DNA from: Oceanospirillum sp047518265 | Lineage (GTDB): Bacteria > Pseudomonadota > Gammaproteobacteria > Pseudomonadales > Halomonadaceae | Reading direction: 5' to 3' | Assembly: GCA_047518265.1 (NCBI GenBank) | Contig: JAKZRG010000069.1 | Coordinates: forward strand, 14,712-78,711 | Length of the DNA: 64,000 nucleotides | In this document: piece after piece, positions 14,843 through 24,369 of the stretch | How the letters are laid out: the number at the start of each line of letters is the position of its first letter | How positions within the stretch are numbered: position 1 is the first letter of the stretch | Translations under genes and position numbers: made by a program | The notes under the pieces: generated by a model | The model's input: the letters and a program-made list of their open reading frames with translations, nothing else | Told to the model about the DNA's origin: nothing | Databases searched by the model: none

Positions 14843-16417
14843 TCAAAAGCTCTCTTTAAACACATGCCAGCTTCTCAGCCTAAAGCTATAGCTCGCTTCT
14901 TTCATCAAAGGAGCTGGCCCACATAGAAAACAATCACCGGGATCTTTTTGAGTTAATTGCTCTGATAAGCTATCCCAGCAAGGCCTACCAATATTGACTT
15001 TAAGTTGCTTTTGGTTATAGAGCCAAGAGGGAATCTGTGCTTTTTCATCGGTAATATAGATATATATTTTGTTATTGATTAACCGAGTTAATATAGGTTT
15101 GAACCATGCTAAGCGTTTGGCATCCTTAACGATCCAAACTAAGGTGGTTTGTTCGCTCAAACCGGATTCCAGCCACTGCCAGTAAGGCGTAATTCCAATG
15201 CCTCCCGCAATCAATACGCGTTTTTTACTATGACGCGAATGAGACGCAGGGGAGGGATATGGCCCTTTTAAATCAACATAGAAAGAGCAAACATTACAGT
15301 AACTGGCTAGCCGAGTTGTCCAGTCTCCAGTAATACTGATCTTTAATACTAAATGACCATCTTGATAGTGTGCAATCGAGAACGGATGCCATTCAGATGT
15401 GCTAATGGCAGGAATTCTAATTTGCACGTAATCTCCAGGTTTTACCGGAGAAAAATCTTCAATCTTTAATGTTAGTGTAAGCGTTGTATTATCGATCCAA
15501 GATAGGGATGCTGCTTTAACAGGATAAGTGTTCTTTCTTTCTAACCACCAATCCCAGAGGAACAATAAGATGGTTGGCAGTAACCAGTACCACTGGGGAA
15601 TATGCAAAACGAATAAGGGTAAGGTCCAATATCCTAGTCGATGAATCTGTTGAAAATGATGATGCATCCGTTTTCGTAGAGCTGGTAGCGCAAATACTAA
15701 CATCGTTAGAAAGAAGCTTAGAAGTATCAAGCCACTCATGTTAATTCGAAACTGTCTGGATTCTAGTCCACTATGACTCAGGTTTAGGGCATCTTGATAG
15801 GTTGCAAGTGGTAATGATGAGATTGCATAAGTTTGCGTAGAACTCTTGCTATGACATTTAGTGCAATCATCTTTTAATATGGGGCGTATGTGGCTGTTAA
15901 AATCAGCTTCAGATCGACCGTTAGCGACCCATTGCGCAATCATATCTATAGATTCATCTTCTGTTACAAACTCATACATAGTGCTTCTCATTGAACGCAC
16001 TAGATCAGATTCATGGCCAAATAAAGCCTCTTCAAAAGTAATTTCTAATGTTGTCAGATAGATAAGCTGCCCTGCACCATGGGCAATAATAAGTAATAGC
16101 ATGATATAGCCCAGAATACGGTGTAGGCGTTTTTGGTTCATCGTTTGATAACGAGCTAAAGGGCTATGGCGTATCCGTTTCAGTAAATTATTGAGGACTG
16201 GTAACCCTATGATTATGAGAACGATTAATAATATCGCTGAACTAGCATGGCTGATACGCAGCCAGAGGTTGGTTGTTTCATTGGAATTATATTGGAATCC
16301 CTCAACCCCTTCGTAAAGTGCAAGCGCACAAAGCAATAAGGTTAAAGTTAAACTAAAAACTAACGAGGGTTTATGCAGGCGCATTTTTAGCCACCTGACT
16401 ATATTCGATGATTTAGC
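14843..16417 (-). CDS. ferric-reductase-like membrane flavoprotein with embedded CxxCH
   Basis: The ATG at 16417 (AGG seven bases upstream) gives 524 residues. N-terminal membrane helices carry histidines suited to b-haem (SHASSAILLIV, LHRILGYIML, AHGAGQL). A loop between helices holds HIRPILKDDCTKCHS, a c-type haem site like that of planctomycete-type cytochromes. More helices follow, with HHHFQQIHRLGYW. The C-terminal 230 residues are an FNR-type reductase: HPFSIAHYQDG for FAD and LIAGGIGITPYWQWL plus CFLCGPAPLMKEA for NAD(P)H. It would move electrons across the inner membrane, probably to the adjacent haem protein (inference). A c-haem inside a ferric-reductase scaffold is unusual. Confidence 0.82.
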   Translation of the reverse strand, partial: AKSSNIVRWLKMRLHKPSLVFSLTLTLLLCALALYEGVEGFQYNSNETTNLWLRISHASSAILLIVLIIIGLPVLNNLLKRIRHSPLARYQTMNQKRLHRILGYIMLLLIIAHGAGQLIYLTTLEITFEEALFGHESDLVRSMRSTMYEFVTEDESIDMIAQWVANGRSEADFNSHIRPILKDDCTKCHSKSSTQTYAISSLPLATYQDALNLSHSGLESRQFRINMSGLILLSFFLTMLVFALPALRKRMHHHFQQIHRLGYWTLPLFVLHIPQWYWLLPTILLFLWDWWLERKNTYPVKAASLSWIDNTTLTLTLKIEDFSPVKPGDYVQIRIPAISTSEWHPFSIAHYQDGHLVLKISITGDWTTRLASYCNVCSFYVDLKGPYPSPASHSRHSKKRVLIAGGIGITPYWQWLESGLSEQTTLVWIVKDAKRLAWFKPILTRLINNKIYIYITDEKAQIPSWLYNQKQLKVNIGRPCWDSLSEQLTQKDPGDCFLCGPAPLMKEASYSFRLRSWHVFKESF

Positions 16418-16547
16418 CATGAGATTGCCTATGAAGGAGAGGCTCAAAAGAACCTCTCAACTGTGCTGGGTGAATGGTGATGAACAGATAAGGCTTATGT
16501 TGGGTAAGGTTTGTGACTCTCTTGTTGCACGTTACTGAGTATCTAGC

Positions 16548-17600
16548 CTATTCAGAAAAGGCTAAGCGTAGCGCCTTCTTATGAAAAATATGGTTGATCT
16601 GAGTATTGTCAAAAACAGATACACCAAACCGATACTGTTTACTGAGATCATCAAACTGTACATCTTGCATTAAGGATTTGGGATGATGGGTAACAAGCTT
16701 GCGTTTTAGCTCCAGTGTCCAGACGCCTTCTTTCCATTCGCCACGGGCATGAATATCTCCACGGGAACCAGTTGCTGCTTTTGCTGCAATACCGCCCACC
16801 ACATCGCCGGGCTTGAAGGTATCTTTAAACAGTGTTTTGTTGTCAGGCATCACCCAGTAGGTTGCTTCAGGTGTTGGGTGAATAGGCATCCACTTTGGAG
16901 CCGTTTTATCGTTGTTTTGATTGTTTTTATAACCACCACCGGTTTTTTCATCACTGTGGCGTCCCCAGCCTTTGCTCTCATTACGAGTATGGTTAATGTA
17001 TTGATCATCAATTTGATAAACGGGATTACTGCGAGCGCTTTTCCAATGCCAAATATCAATAGTCTCGCCCTCAGTACGAGTGAAGTGGCGTCCTGCTGAA
17101 GTGTCCTTTATGTCGGCAACCATGCCATCTTCTGCTAAATGACAGGAGCGGTCACAGCCTTTCTTAGCAAAGCCTTTTTCCGAAATATTCCATAGAAAGG
17201 CAAATTTGTCTTCGTAGTAGGTATTGTCGTGCCCGGTATTATCAAGTTTTTTGAGTTGCTTCCAGCTTCCATCGGGCTGTTTTTCCCATGGGAAACGTCT
17301 TAGACTTTTTGTTGGATCGTTCCAACGAACCTGCATATATAGGTATTGCTCATCATAAAGTGCACGTAGTTCTACATTGCTTTCTGTAATACCGTCATAA
17401 CCATTATCAGGTTTATAGGGAAGTTCATCGACTTTGATATTTAGTGATTTTGCTTGTTTCCATATATCATCTGTTACGCCATCAATCTGAACCTCTCCTT
17501 GCTGGAGGCGATGAGCGGTTAGAGTATGGTTGCTTGCATTAACTGATTGGCTGATTATGGCTGCAGCTATTGTTACTAGCATTGTATTGTTCATATCCAT
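16548..17600 (-). CDS. ethylbenzene-dehydrogenase-like periplasmic haem protein
   Basis: A 350-aa protein with an N-terminal signal peptide (TMLVTIAAAIISQSVNAS) and the EB_dh haem-binding fold: IDGVTDDIWKQA near the start, LYDEQYLYMQVRWND, and WTLELKRKLVT near the end. It also has KKGCDRSCHLAEDG, a C-x3-C-H rather than standard C-x2-C-H, at about 149-154. Family members are gamma subunits of molybdenum hydroxylases or stand-alone periplasmic cytochromes. No molybdenum subunit is nearby. The next gene in the same direction is the CxxCH ferric-reductase-like protein, so the two likely form an electron-transfer pair. Confidence 0.82.
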   Translation of the reverse strand: MDMNNTMLVTIAAAIISQSVNASNHTLTAHRLQQGEVQIDGVTDDIWKQAKSLNIKVDELPYKPDNGYDGITESNVELRALYDEQYLYMQVRWNDPTKSLRRFPWEKQPDGSWKQLKKLDNTGHDNTYYEDKFAFLWNISEKGFAKKGCDRSCHLAEDGMVADIKDTSAGRHFTRTEGETIDIWHWKSARSNPVYQIDDQYINHTRNESKGWGRHSDEKTGGGYKNNQNNDKTAPKWMPIHPTPEATYWVMPDNKTLFKDTFKPGDVVGGIAAKAATGSRGDIHARGEWKEGVWTLELKRKLVTHHPKSLMQDVQFDDLSKQYRFGVSVFDNTQINHIFHKKALRLAFSE

Positions 17601-17756
17601 TGCTCTCTAGTCTGATGAATTGTTCGTTTAAGGAAGCTTTATCTTCGTTTAAACTTCTCGGAGAGACATTGGACAGATGGCCCATTCTAGAGGGCTTAGG
17701 TCATATGACCTATGCTTAAAACCTAGGATATATTGCCTATATAGAGGATTTTTTGT

Positions 17757-18257
17757 ATGTCATTCCGTTCTAATCAGGACTTTGTACCAACTTTGTTTTT
17801 GCTTGTTGTGCTGTTTGCCAGTGCAGGTGATATCAGTGAAGATATGGCTGCAGGAGTACCTAATGATCATTTCGTACAGGAGGTGATTATTGTTGCGGTT
17901 TCTATTATTGGTTTAGTCTGGTTGCTGATTAAGCACCGCCGCCAGAAAAGCGAGATTCAACGGCTACAAAAGTTAATCGAACAGAATGCCCATCAACAAG
18001 AAGCTTCAGAGGCGTTAGTTAAGGCTAAGAAAGGTTTGTCTGAAGCAATTAAAGTACAGTTTGCTGATTGGCAATTTACTCCAAGTGAGCAGGAAGTGGG
18101 TTTGATGTTATTGAAGGGGTTTAGTGTTAAAGAGATCTCTTTGTTACGTGGAACAACGGAAAAAACAGTGCGTCATCATGCATCTGCGATTTATCAAAAA
18201 GGCGGTCTTTCGGGACGACATGCGTTTTCAGCTTGGTTTATTGAGGACTATCTTTAG
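17757..18257 (+). CDS. membrane-anchored LuxR-type regulator
   Basis: A 166-aa protein. Two hydrophobic segments (FVPTLFLLVVLFASAGD and VIIVAVSIIGLVWLLI) are joined by a short periplasmic loop. A coiled region (QKSEIQRLQKLIEQN) leads to a C-terminal LuxR helix-turn-helix (LTPSEQEVGLMLLKG-like start, FSVKEISLLRGTTEKTVRHH). The DNA-binding domain is thus tethered to the membrane. It diverges from the haem redox pair across 156 bp and is a natural candidate for their regulator. A good terminator follows, so it is monocistronic. Confidence 0.82.
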   Translation: MSFRSNQDFVPTLFLLVVLFASAGDISEDMAAGVPNDHFVQEVIIVAVSIIGLVWLLIKHRRQKSEIQRLQKLIEQNAHQQEASEALVKAKKGLSEAIKVQFADWQFTPSEQEVGLMLLKGFSVKEISLLRGTTEKTVRHHASAIYQKGGLSGRHAFSAWFIEDYL

Positions 18258-18325
18258 GGCTACTTGGGTGTTTTGTCATAAGCCTTTGTAGAGATATTTT
18301 TGATCCTATATCTCAGATATATTGC

Positions 18326-18360
18326 AGTCCGTATGGGAAATCTTCCTATACGGACTTTTT
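18326..18360 (+). terminator. intrinsic terminator
   Basis: AGTCCGTAT (18326-18334) pairs with ATACGGACT (18348-18356) around a loop with further GGAA/TTCC pairing, followed by TTTTT. It ends the membrane LuxR gene. Confidence 0.85.
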
Positions 18361-18529
18361 CATTTTTACGAAGGCAAACTATAGTTATGATTAGCGCCTC
18401 GTAAATCGTTATAAAGGAATAGTTTCTTAAGTACTAAAACAAGGTGGTTTTTGTTTAGGTATACCGCCATTAACCAGCCTCAGGCATAGCTTTGCTTGAT
18501 AGTGCAGATAAACCTTGATGGTTTGGACT

Positions 18530-21115
18530 ATGAAACAAAAGCAAGCGTCACGAAAATACTTTTGGTCTATTTTAGTCATTGTGTTGTCCGTTGGCTTTAT
18601 CACTCTATTGGCTTCAATTTGGACTTTGTATCACTCGGCTTTAGAGTCAGAGAGGCAGGGTTTGGTTGAGCTAGTCGAAAGTAATGTTCGATTGATTGAT
18701 GCTGTGGCGAATTTTGATGCTGATTATAGCCATGAAGATCATTCTGGTGGCGCAATTGGCGCTACATTGAGTCAAATTCAGGACTTCTTTTTGGCAAAAC
18801 CAGGCTTTGGCGAAACGGGTGAGTTTGTTATTGGCCAGAAGAATAGTAATGGTTTTATTATTCTTTTGAGCACACGTGAACGTAGTCCTGATAAAGACCT
18901 ATATTTCCCCTTAGATCATCATTCAAAAATTGCAGAACCAATGCAAAAAGCATTGTTGGGAGAAGCTGGCACTGTTATCGGTATGGATTATCGTGCTAAA
19001 AAAGTGCTTGCGGCTTACATGCCGTCAACCCAGCTTGAGATTGGTTTTGTCGCTAAAATAGATTTGGATGAATTCCAACAACCCTTTATCAAGGTGAGCT
19101 TATTAGCTGCGGGTATTGCGCTTAGCATCATTGTTTTAGGTTCAATACTGATTAGCCAAATTGAGGTGTCAGAATCTCATGCTATCGGTAGAAATGAACC
19201 TTTTGGTTTAAAATCAAAAGTTAAGCCAAAAGAGTGGTTTATTTATCGCACCCTATTGATGGCCATTGTTACCTTTGTCGTTTCAAGTGTGTCTGTTTGG
19301 TTATTATATAACGCTTCTTTTGAAACCTCAGAAAAACGATTACTGGATATCGTGGAAGCCCAGGCTGCATTTATTGATGTTATTGCCAAATTTGATGTCG
19401 AACACAATACATTGGATTACCCTGGCGGTCCGAAGGCCGCGACATTACAACAATTACGGGATATGGCAAGCTTAACCCCCGGCTTTGGGCAAACAGGTGA
19501 ATTTGTCATCGGTCAGTATAAGGATCACAGTATTGAGTTTCTGACGACTTCTCGTCATTTAGGCAAAGTCGTCCCACCTGTACATATGGTTAAAGATGAA
19601 GCAAGAGCGATACAGCGAGCTCTGTCAGGACAAACCGGGAGTTTGATCGGTTTAGATTATCGTGCAGAACTCACTTTAGCGGCTTATAAGCCTTTACCGA
19701 GATTAAGTGCTGGTCTTGTTGCTAAAGTTGATCTAAAAGAAATCAGAGCCCCTTTTATTAAAGCAGTTCTCGTAACCAGTAGTATTGCGAGTATTGCGAT
19801 TCTATGTGGAGCCATTTTATTGTGGCGTTTATCAATCTTGATTCAACCTCCCAGTGAAGATACCCAACATCAGCTAGCCGCTTCAGACTCGGCATCCTTA
19901 AAGTCAGAGAAAATTACCCCCAGTTTAATTTTTTTTACCGTAGGTCTTGGGCTAAGCTTTTTTGTATTTGATCTATCTCTGCCATTAGGTGCTGCAGGAG
20001 GCGTGCTTTATATACTTTTTGTATTAGTTGGCAAGCTTTATCCGAAACGCTGTCATACTCTATGGCTTGCTGTTATCGCAACAGTATTAACGGTATTGGG
20101 GTATTTTTATTCTCCACAAGGTGGTGAAGAATGGGTTGTGATAATGAATCGTGTCCTAGCTATTTTTGCCATTTGGGTAACGGCTTTAACGGTTAATTTA
20201 GGACTGGCACACAAAAAATCACTCAAGTTACAGGCTGAAGAACTGAGAAAGCTTTCCTTGGCCATTGAGAATAGCCCAGCCTCTGTCATCATCACTGATC
20301 CTGAGGGCATCGCGCAATACGTTAATTTAAAGTTTACTCGTCTAACGGGGTTCGAAAGGAAAGAGGTTATTGGTTACAAGTTTAACCATACTCGATCAGA
20401 GGATACTCCTATTGCTCAATATAGAGAGCTTTGGCAAACACTCAGAAATGGTGATGAGTGGCAGGGTGTGTTTCATAATAAAAAGAAGTCTGGGGAGCGT
20501 TATTGGGAGCAGGCATCAATTCATCCTCTTCTTTCAAGTACTGGCGAGATTTTAAATTTTGTTTCTCTACAGGAAGATATTACAGAAAGGAAAGAAGCTG
20601 AGGAAAAATTAAAGTATCTGGCTTGTCACGACATACTTACAGGGTTACCTACTCGGAATTTATGCATGGATCGTTTAGAAAGCGCCATGGCGATAGCTCG
20701 ACGTAATCAATCTAAGCTAGCGGTTCTATTTGTTGATTTAGATGGTTTTAAGATAATTAATGATACTTTTGGCCATGATATGGGGGATCAAATACTTAAA
20801 GCAGTAGGGGAGCGCCTCAGCTTATGTATTCGAGAAACGGATACAGTTGCCCGCTTTGGGGGTGATGAGTTTATTATGATATTAAATGACCTTTTAACGC
20901 AGGAAAATGCATCGACAGTTGCGGAAAAAGTGATTGGGGCTGTCTCTAAACCCTATTATCAAGAGAATGTTGTTATAACGTTGGGGGCAAGTATTGGCAT
21001 TGCTTTGTATCCAGATCACAGTGAAAATACTGAAGAGTTAATTCAAAAAGCTGACCAAGCTATGTATCGCATAAAGTCGAAAGGCAAAAATAATTACGCT
21101 TTTATTCACTCTTAA
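18530..21115 (+). CDS. diguanylate cyclase with duplicated periplasmic sensor, PAS and GGDEF
   Basis: About 861 residues. Two tandem copies of a membrane helix plus periplasmic domain: copy 1 contains GFGETGEFVIGQ and IGMDYRAKKVLAAY, copy 2 GFGQTGEFVIGQ and IGLDYRAELTLAAY. A block of further membrane helices (LSFFVFDLSLPLGAAGGVLY onwards) and a PAS domain (SVIITDPEGIAQYVN, then a PAC-like QEDITERKEAEE) follow. The GGDEF domain has an intact RFGGDEF active site and the inhibitory RxxD (RETD) five residues before it. It should make c-di-GMP and respond to an extracytoplasmic signal. No EAL is present. The start could also be the ATG at 18518. Confidence 0.9.
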   Translation: MKQKQASRKYFWSILVIVLSVGFITLLASIWTLYHSALESERQGLVELVESNVRLIDAVANFDADYSHEDHSGGAIGATLSQIQDFFLAKPGFGETGEFVIGQKNSNGFIILLSTRERSPDKDLYFPLDHHSKIAEPMQKALLGEAGTVIGMDYRAKKVLAAYMPSTQLEIGFVAKIDLDEFQQPFIKVSLLAAGIALSIIVLGSILISQIEVSESHAIGRNEPFGLKSKVKPKEWFIYRTLLMAIVTFVVSSVSVWLLYNASFETSEKRLLDIVEAQAAFIDVIAKFDVEHNTLDYPGGPKAATLQQLRDMASLTPGFGQTGEFVIGQYKDHSIEFLTTSRHLGKVVPPVHMVKDEARAIQRALSGQTGSLIGLDYRAELTLAAYKPLPRLSAGLVAKVDLKEIRAPFIKAVLVTSSIASIAILCGAILLWRLSILIQPPSEDTQHQLAASDSASLKSEKITPSLIFFTVGLGLSFFVFDLSLPLGAAGGVLYILFVLVGKLYPKRCHTLWLAVIATVLTVLGYFYSPQGGEEWVVIMNRVLAIFAIWVTALTVNLGLAHKKSLKLQAEELRKLSLAIENSPASVIITDPEGIAQYVNLKFTRLTGFERKEVIGYKFNHTRSEDTPIAQYRELWQTLRNGDEWQGVFHNKKKSGERYWEQASIHPLLSSTGEILNFVSLQEDITERKEAEEKLKYLACHDILTGLPTRNLCMDRLESAMAIARRNQSKLAVLFVDLDGFKIINDTFGHDMGDQILKAVGERLSLCIRETDTVARFGGDEFIMILNDLLTQENASTVAEKVIGAVSKPYYQENVVITLGASIGIALYPDHSENTEELIQKADQAMYRIKSKGKNNYAFIHS

Positions 21116-21148
21116 ACCTTCCTTGGTTTAAGTTATTATTTAGATGTC

Positions 21149-22087
21149 TCAAACCGTTGCCAGTCTAAGCAGTTCACTCACTAAGGCCGTCGTCGGTGCT
21201 TCAATTCCTAAAGACTTTGAGCGGTGTAATACCGTACCACTAATACCATCCAACTCTAGTGGCCGACCTTTTTCTCGGTCAACTAGCATCGATGTTTTAA
21301 TAGCGTCAAAGTTGCAAATCAGCTCAAACATCTCATCAATATCGGTTACGTCTAACTCTAAGCCATCAGATGCAGCAGCGGCGGCGGTTTCCTGCATCAT
21401 TTTATAAACAGTACTCCTTAGTACCGGATTTTGAGTCAGGCTACGGGTATCCAATTGAGCTAAAGCCGATAGAGGATTTACCCCGTTGTTAATAATCAGT
21501 TTTCGCCAAAGTTCCCGTTGAATATCCGGTGTGATTTGGCTCGGTATACCTGCATCAACAAAAGTGTTTTGAATATTATCTAATTGTTCTGAAGGTAATG
21601 TATTCTGTCGTTGATTCGGCCAGGCACCAAAAATCACCTGAGCAACACCAGTGGCTTCTACAACCCCCGGCTCAATAATATGGCCGCCAATACGCACGGC
21701 TAAGCCACCCAGAGTTCTTTCTTTGCCGATTGCGTCGGCAATTTCAGGTTCATTATCCACACCGTTTTGCAGTGAAAGTACCAATGCTTGGCCTTTTTTA
21801 AGCCAATCTGAGCTTATCTTCAGTACTTCTGTCGTTGCGGTATTTTTAATAGCCAGAATAATCAAATCGAAATCGTCACATTGATATTCCGTCAACAACT
21901 GTTCCTGACTGACGGCAGTGACCGTTTGATTAAACTTTAAATCGCTATGATGGACTTGAAGGCCGTTGGATTGCATGGCTGACAAGTGTTTGCCACGGGC
22001 AATATAAGTGACGGAATGACCGGTTTGTTCAAGTCTGGCACCGTAATAGCATCCAATACCACCTGCGCCCCATATGGCTATTCTCAT
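21149..22087 (-). CDS. 2-dehydropantoate 2-reductase family protein
   Basis: A 312-aa ApbA/PanE-type protein. The N-terminal nucleotide-binding site MRIAIWGAGGIGCYYGARLE and the conserved LQNGVDNE are present, as is the catalytic-lysine region RELWRKLIINNGVNPLSAL. The family reduces ketopantoate to pantoate with NADPH; several paralogues act on other 2-oxo acids. It is adjacent to, and in the same direction as, the phenol-pathway regulator (78 bp apart), but a pathway link is not evident. The true biosynthetic panE may be elsewhere, so no symbol is given. Confidence 0.9.
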   Translation of the reverse strand: MRIAIWGAGGIGCYYGARLEQTGHSVTYIARGKHLSAMQSNGLQVHHSDLKFNQTVTAVSQEQLLTEYQCDDFDLIILAIKNTATTEVLKISSDWLKKGQALVLSLQNGVDNEPEIADAIGKERTLGGLAVRIGGHIIEPGVVEATGVAQVIFGAWPNQRQNTLPSEQLDNIQNTFVDAGIPSQITPDIQRELWRKLIINNGVNPLSALAQLDTRSLTQNPVLRSTVYKMMQETAAAAASDGLELDVTDIDEMFELICNFDAIKTSMLVDREKGRPLELDGISGTVLHRSKSLGIEAPTTALVSELLRLATV

Positions 22088-22165
22088 AATAATTATCTGC
22101 TGTTATCTTTGTGTCGGGTTTGTTCTATTTGAGTCAATAGACTGTTGAATGTATCAGGGTGGCAA

Positions 22166-23896
22166 TTAGTCTGCTCTATTCTTCAATCGATAAGCCATGG
22201 CTGGACGGGTTAAACCCAGTTGTCTCGCGGCTTGTGATACATTGTCGTCGTTTTGTTTCATGGCGGCCTTTAGAATGGCGCCTTCCAATTCGTTCAGGCT
22301 GATGTCGTTTTCTAGCATCGCTTCGGCTAAGGTCTCTGCCTGAGAACAGTCCCCGCTTTTAACGGATTCAAGACAACCGCTTTTTTCATTCAGTTGTTGT
22401 TGGTTATCGTCACTTAGAGGTGATTTAAGATGGAATAGACTGTGTTCACTGATGGATTCCTTGCTCTCCGTTAAAATAACACCTCGTTCAATGGTGTTTT
22501 CCAGCTCACGAATATTACCGGGCCAATCGTAGGCTTGTAGAGCTGCTAAAGATCGATCACTAAAACCGAGTGTGGTTTTTTTATAACGGGCTTCGTAGCG
22601 TTTTTTAAAGTGATCGGCTAACAGTGGGATATCATTGGTGCGCTCTCGTAGTGGTGGAATGATCACGGTATAGGCATTGATACGATAAAACAGATCCGCT
22701 CGAAAGCGCCCGGCAGTCACCGCTTCTTCTAAACTTTCATTGGTAGCCGCAACCACTCGCACATCAATGCTTCGGGTTTCGGTATCGCCTACACGTTCCA
22801 GTTCACCTTCTTGTAACACTCTTAATAGGGCAGCTTGAGCACGAGGAGACAGCTCAATCACTTCATCTAAAAATATTGTACCGTTTTGAGCCCGTTCAAA
22901 ACGTCCGATACGATTTTGTGTGGCCCCGGTAAATGCGCCTTTTTGTACACCAAACAATTCGGACTCAATCAGTTCAGGTGGAATCGCTGCGCAGTTTACT
23001 GCTACAAAGGCTTGGTCTCTTCTTGGGCTCATACTATGAATGCGTCGGGCTAGTACCTCTTTACCTGTCCCCGTTTCACCTAAAAGCAACATAGTCATAT
23101 CGGAATAGGAGCCTTTATCGATCATCTTTAAGGCACTGGTAAAAGGCGGGGCGGAGCCGATAGTCGTCGGGCTGTCAGGGGAGGCCGGTAGTCGTTCTTC
23201 CAATGCTGCTATTTGAGATTGCAGAGCATAAAGCTCATCGATTAACGGTGCTTCTCTGAATAACTCCCGAAATTCTTCATGATCCTCCCATTCATGGGCC
23301 GGTTTACCCACAATATGGCAGCGATGATCTCCCTTGCCACGGCACTCTTGTTCCCTGAATTGAATCTCCATATCCAAAAAATGAGAGGAATAACTGCAGG
23401 CATAACCCAGTAAAATCCAACAGGCAGGTTCTTCTAATTGACCTAATACTGTTTGGCAGATCTCAACTTCAAAGGAATTTTCCCAATCAAACTCTGCATA
23501 AAAATGCTGATTATCTGGGTCTATTTCAAGACATATAGGAATGGCTTTTACCATGCCTCGTAAACGATGCATCTGAGGGCCGGTTAAAAAGGCTTCTTCG
23601 GCACTACTATCAGGACGAACCTGTTTTGCTAACTCTGCATCGCTTAAACCGGAGTAATAACCTAGGCGCATAAAAAAGCCTTTAGCTCTTTCTTGGCCCA
23701 TGGTAGCAATAATTTCTTTACGAAAGTGCCCCATAGCCGACAAACCCAACAAGAGTGACCTTTGTTCTGCCAGCCAAATTTTACCCTGTTCTGGATCAAA
23801 ACGAATTTGATCCATCAAATCCTGGCTATTAGGCAGAGTCAACGTTCCTTTTGAGTTGATCTGTTTTTTGGCATCTACTTGGGTGGAATCCGGCAT
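22166..23896 (-). CDS. sigma-54-dependent phenol-sensing activator (DmpR/MopR type)
   Basis: A 576-aa protein with the three domains of the DmpR/PoxR/MopR/XylR group. The N-terminal XylR_N and V4R sensor (RFDPEQGKIWLAEQRSLLLG; zinc-type cysteines in REQECRGKGDHRC at about 176-188) binds the aromatic effector. The AAA domain has Walker A GETGTGKEV, the sigma-54 contact loop GAFTGA and FLDEVIELS. A C-terminal Fis-type helix-turn-helix (VSQAARQLGLTRPAMAYRL) binds DNA. It is divergent from dmpK, with binding sites and a -24/-12 promoter between. It should switch on the operon when phenol is present. Confidence 0.93.
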   Translation of the reverse strand: MPDSTQVDAKKQINSKGTLTLPNSQDLMDQIRFDPEQGKIWLAEQRSLLLGLSAMGHFRKEIIATMGQERAKGFFMRLGYYSGLSDAELAKQVRPDSSAEEAFLTGPQMHRLRGMVKAIPICLEIDPDNQHFYAEFDWENSFEVEICQTVLGQLEEPACWILLGYACSYSSHFLDMEIQFREQECRGKGDHRCHIVGKPAHEWEDHEEFRELFREAPLIDELYALQSQIAALEERLPASPDSPTTIGSAPPFTSALKMIDKGSYSDMTMLLLGETGTGKEVLARRIHSMSPRRDQAFVAVNCAAIPPELIESELFGVQKGAFTGATQNRIGRFERAQNGTIFLDEVIELSPRAQAALLRVLQEGELERVGDTETRSIDVRVVAATNESLEEAVTAGRFRADLFYRINAYTVIIPPLRERTNDIPLLADHFKKRYEARYKKTTLGFSDRSLAALQAYDWPGNIRELENTIERGVILTESKESISEHSLFHLKSPLSDDNQQQLNEKSGCLESVKSGDCSQAETLAEAMLENDISLNELEGAILKAAMKQNDDNVSQAARQLGLTRPAMAYRLKNRAD

Positions 23897-24118
23897 TGTG
23901 CTCTCTTAATTGTGGTTGTTTTTATTTTTAATGGGCTAAGCACCTAAACAAAATGCGCTCTATAGAAAGTCGCTATTTTCTCTGGCTGCTGATTGAAGAA
24001 TATCGTAATACTTTTGTTTAGGCATGTATCTCTAACATAGAAAATCGGTTTTTGCATCTTATAGTGAAAGATTGCATTTTTGCTGCATTGCAGCTTGAAA
24101 CTCTGTGCTAAAAGGAGG

Positions 24119-24168
24119 GTTCACCATATGGTTAAATCCCTATTAATCATATGATCATATGGTAAAAA
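24119..24168 (+). promoter_or_regulatory. probable upstream activator sites for the DmpR-like regulator
   Basis: Two related inverted-repeat blocks, one containing CACCATATGGTTAAA and one AATCATATGATCATATGG, lie about 120-170 bp upstream of the -24/-12 promoter, the normal position for XylR/DmpR binding. The repeated CATATGGT core supports a dimer-pair site. Confidence 0.6.
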
Positions 24169-24285
24169 ACGCACTTTTCCTATCTGATTATTTTCTCTGT
24201 GTCTAAACTCGTTAACTTCCTGTTCGTAAAATAAAAGTCAATTAAAACAATTGGTTAAAAATTAATTTTCATGCTGTTTTAATTT

Positions 24286-24302
24286 CTGGCCCGCCGGTTG
24301 CA
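24286..24302 (+). promoter_or_regulatory. sigma-54 (-24/-12) promoter of the phenol operon
   Basis: CTGGCCCGCCGGTTGCA matches the TGGC-N7-TTGC sigma-54 core with correct spacing. It lies about 65 bp upstream of dmpK and downstream of the activator sites. Confidence 0.8.
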
Positions 24303-24369
24303 ATACCCTCTGTGCAAGCCTAAAGCGTAAGCGATACGAAAAGATACGTAAGCAAAACAGAGGCAAATC

